From JBGSIZ01 sp041742255 (GTDB lineage: Bacteria; Pseudomonadota; Alphaproteobacteria; Rhodobacterales; Rhodobacteraceae), in NCBI GenBank assembly GCA_041742255.1, contig JBGSIZ010000113.1:1-5450 (forward strand): a stretch of DNA of 5,450 nt, written 5' to 3'. The notes beneath the pieces were generated by a model. It did not search any database. It was not told where the DNA came from and worked only from the letters and a program-made list of their open reading frames with translations. The translations under genes and the position numbers were made by a program. Positions 5,254-5,450 of this stretch are shown in pieces (the first letter of the stretch is position 1; each line of letters begins with the position of its first letter).

Positions 5254-5450
5254 GGTGTGATCTCTTTCTGGTCGATCAGGAGGATGTCCCCGAATTGCGC
5301 GGAGAGCATGATGCCGACAGGCCCGGTCAGGGTGCCCGAAATGGCGGCGAAGGTGGCCGGGTCCACGATGTCCAGCCCGATCAGCACCGCGCGGGGTTCG
5401 CGGGCAATGGTGGCCGCAATCGCCTCGCGCAGGTCTTCGGCGGTGCCGCC
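5250..5450 (-). CDS. panC: Pantoate--beta-alanine ligase, C-terminal 66 residues only
   Basis: Only the C-terminus is in the window; the gene continues past the right edge. PanC joins pantoate and beta-alanine with ATP to make pantothenate. The visible part reads as the end of the PanC C-terminal domain. An LDIVDPATFAAI segment (26-37 of the visible part) fits the usual strand with VD.xTL, and GPVGIMLSAQFGDILLIDQ (43-61) fits the final strand, where most PanCs end in a G-x-x-RLIDN pattern. The arginine and asparagine of that pattern are replaced here (LLIDQ). The assignment rests on this ending plus position: its TGA overlaps the panB ATG by four bases, implying coupled translation in a panC-panB operon. 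The catalytic HIGH-type and KMSKS-type motifs would lie outside the window. Confidence 0.78.
   Translation of the reverse strand, partial: GGTAEDLREAIAATIAREPRAVLIGLDIVDPATFAAISGTLTGPVGIMLSAQFGDILLIDQKEITP

Overview
The window is GC-rich, tightly packed chromosomal DNA, and every supported gene lies on the minus strand. Codon choice, the PanB variant with a Ser-Tyr-His-Ala-His segment, and the mix of housekeeping and metabolic genes suggest an alphaproteobacterium. The Rhodobacteraceae/Roseobacter group is most likely, but this is inferred from protein style and not from a search. There are no rRNA or tRNA genes, insertion sequences, CRISPR arrays or phage genes.

The layout follows the direction of transcription, from the right edge to the left. 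First is the end of panC (pantoate--beta-alanine ligase, cut by the window edge), whose stop overlaps the start of panB (ketopantoate hydroxymethyltransferase) by ATGA. This is a pantothenate/CoA precursor operon. Next is a 149-nt spacer holding a hairpin and a candidate promoter. It is followed by a 48-codon gene for a small lipoprotein with a clear lipobox and a strong Shine-Dalgarno. Then come a cytoplasmic class-3 lipase-like alpha/beta hydrolase and, 56 nt further, a 327-residue quinone oxidoreductase (qor). After 92 nt and a candidate promoter there is a VOC/glyoxalase-fold protein.

A 242-nt spacer separates the VOC gene from the last pair. It contains the best RNA structure in the window: a 12-bp hairpin with a T tract, read as a Rho-independent terminator. 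A candidate promoter follows it. The last pair is a class-IV branched-chain-type aminotransferase and, 10 nt on, an AbrB-family (PF05145) membrane protein cut by the left edge. These two are probably cotranscribed.

The genes do not form one pathway. The clear functional units are panC-panB and the aminotransferase-AbrB pair; pantoate derives from the valine keto acid, so both touch branched-chain metabolism. The middle genes look like independent metabolic or detoxification functions. I found no convincing new multi-gene system. The items most worth checking are the unlisted small lipoprotein and the structured leader upstream of the aminotransferase. In that leader a stretch rich in Val, Leu and Ile codons precedes competing copies of a GCGCAT-centred repeat and the terminator.
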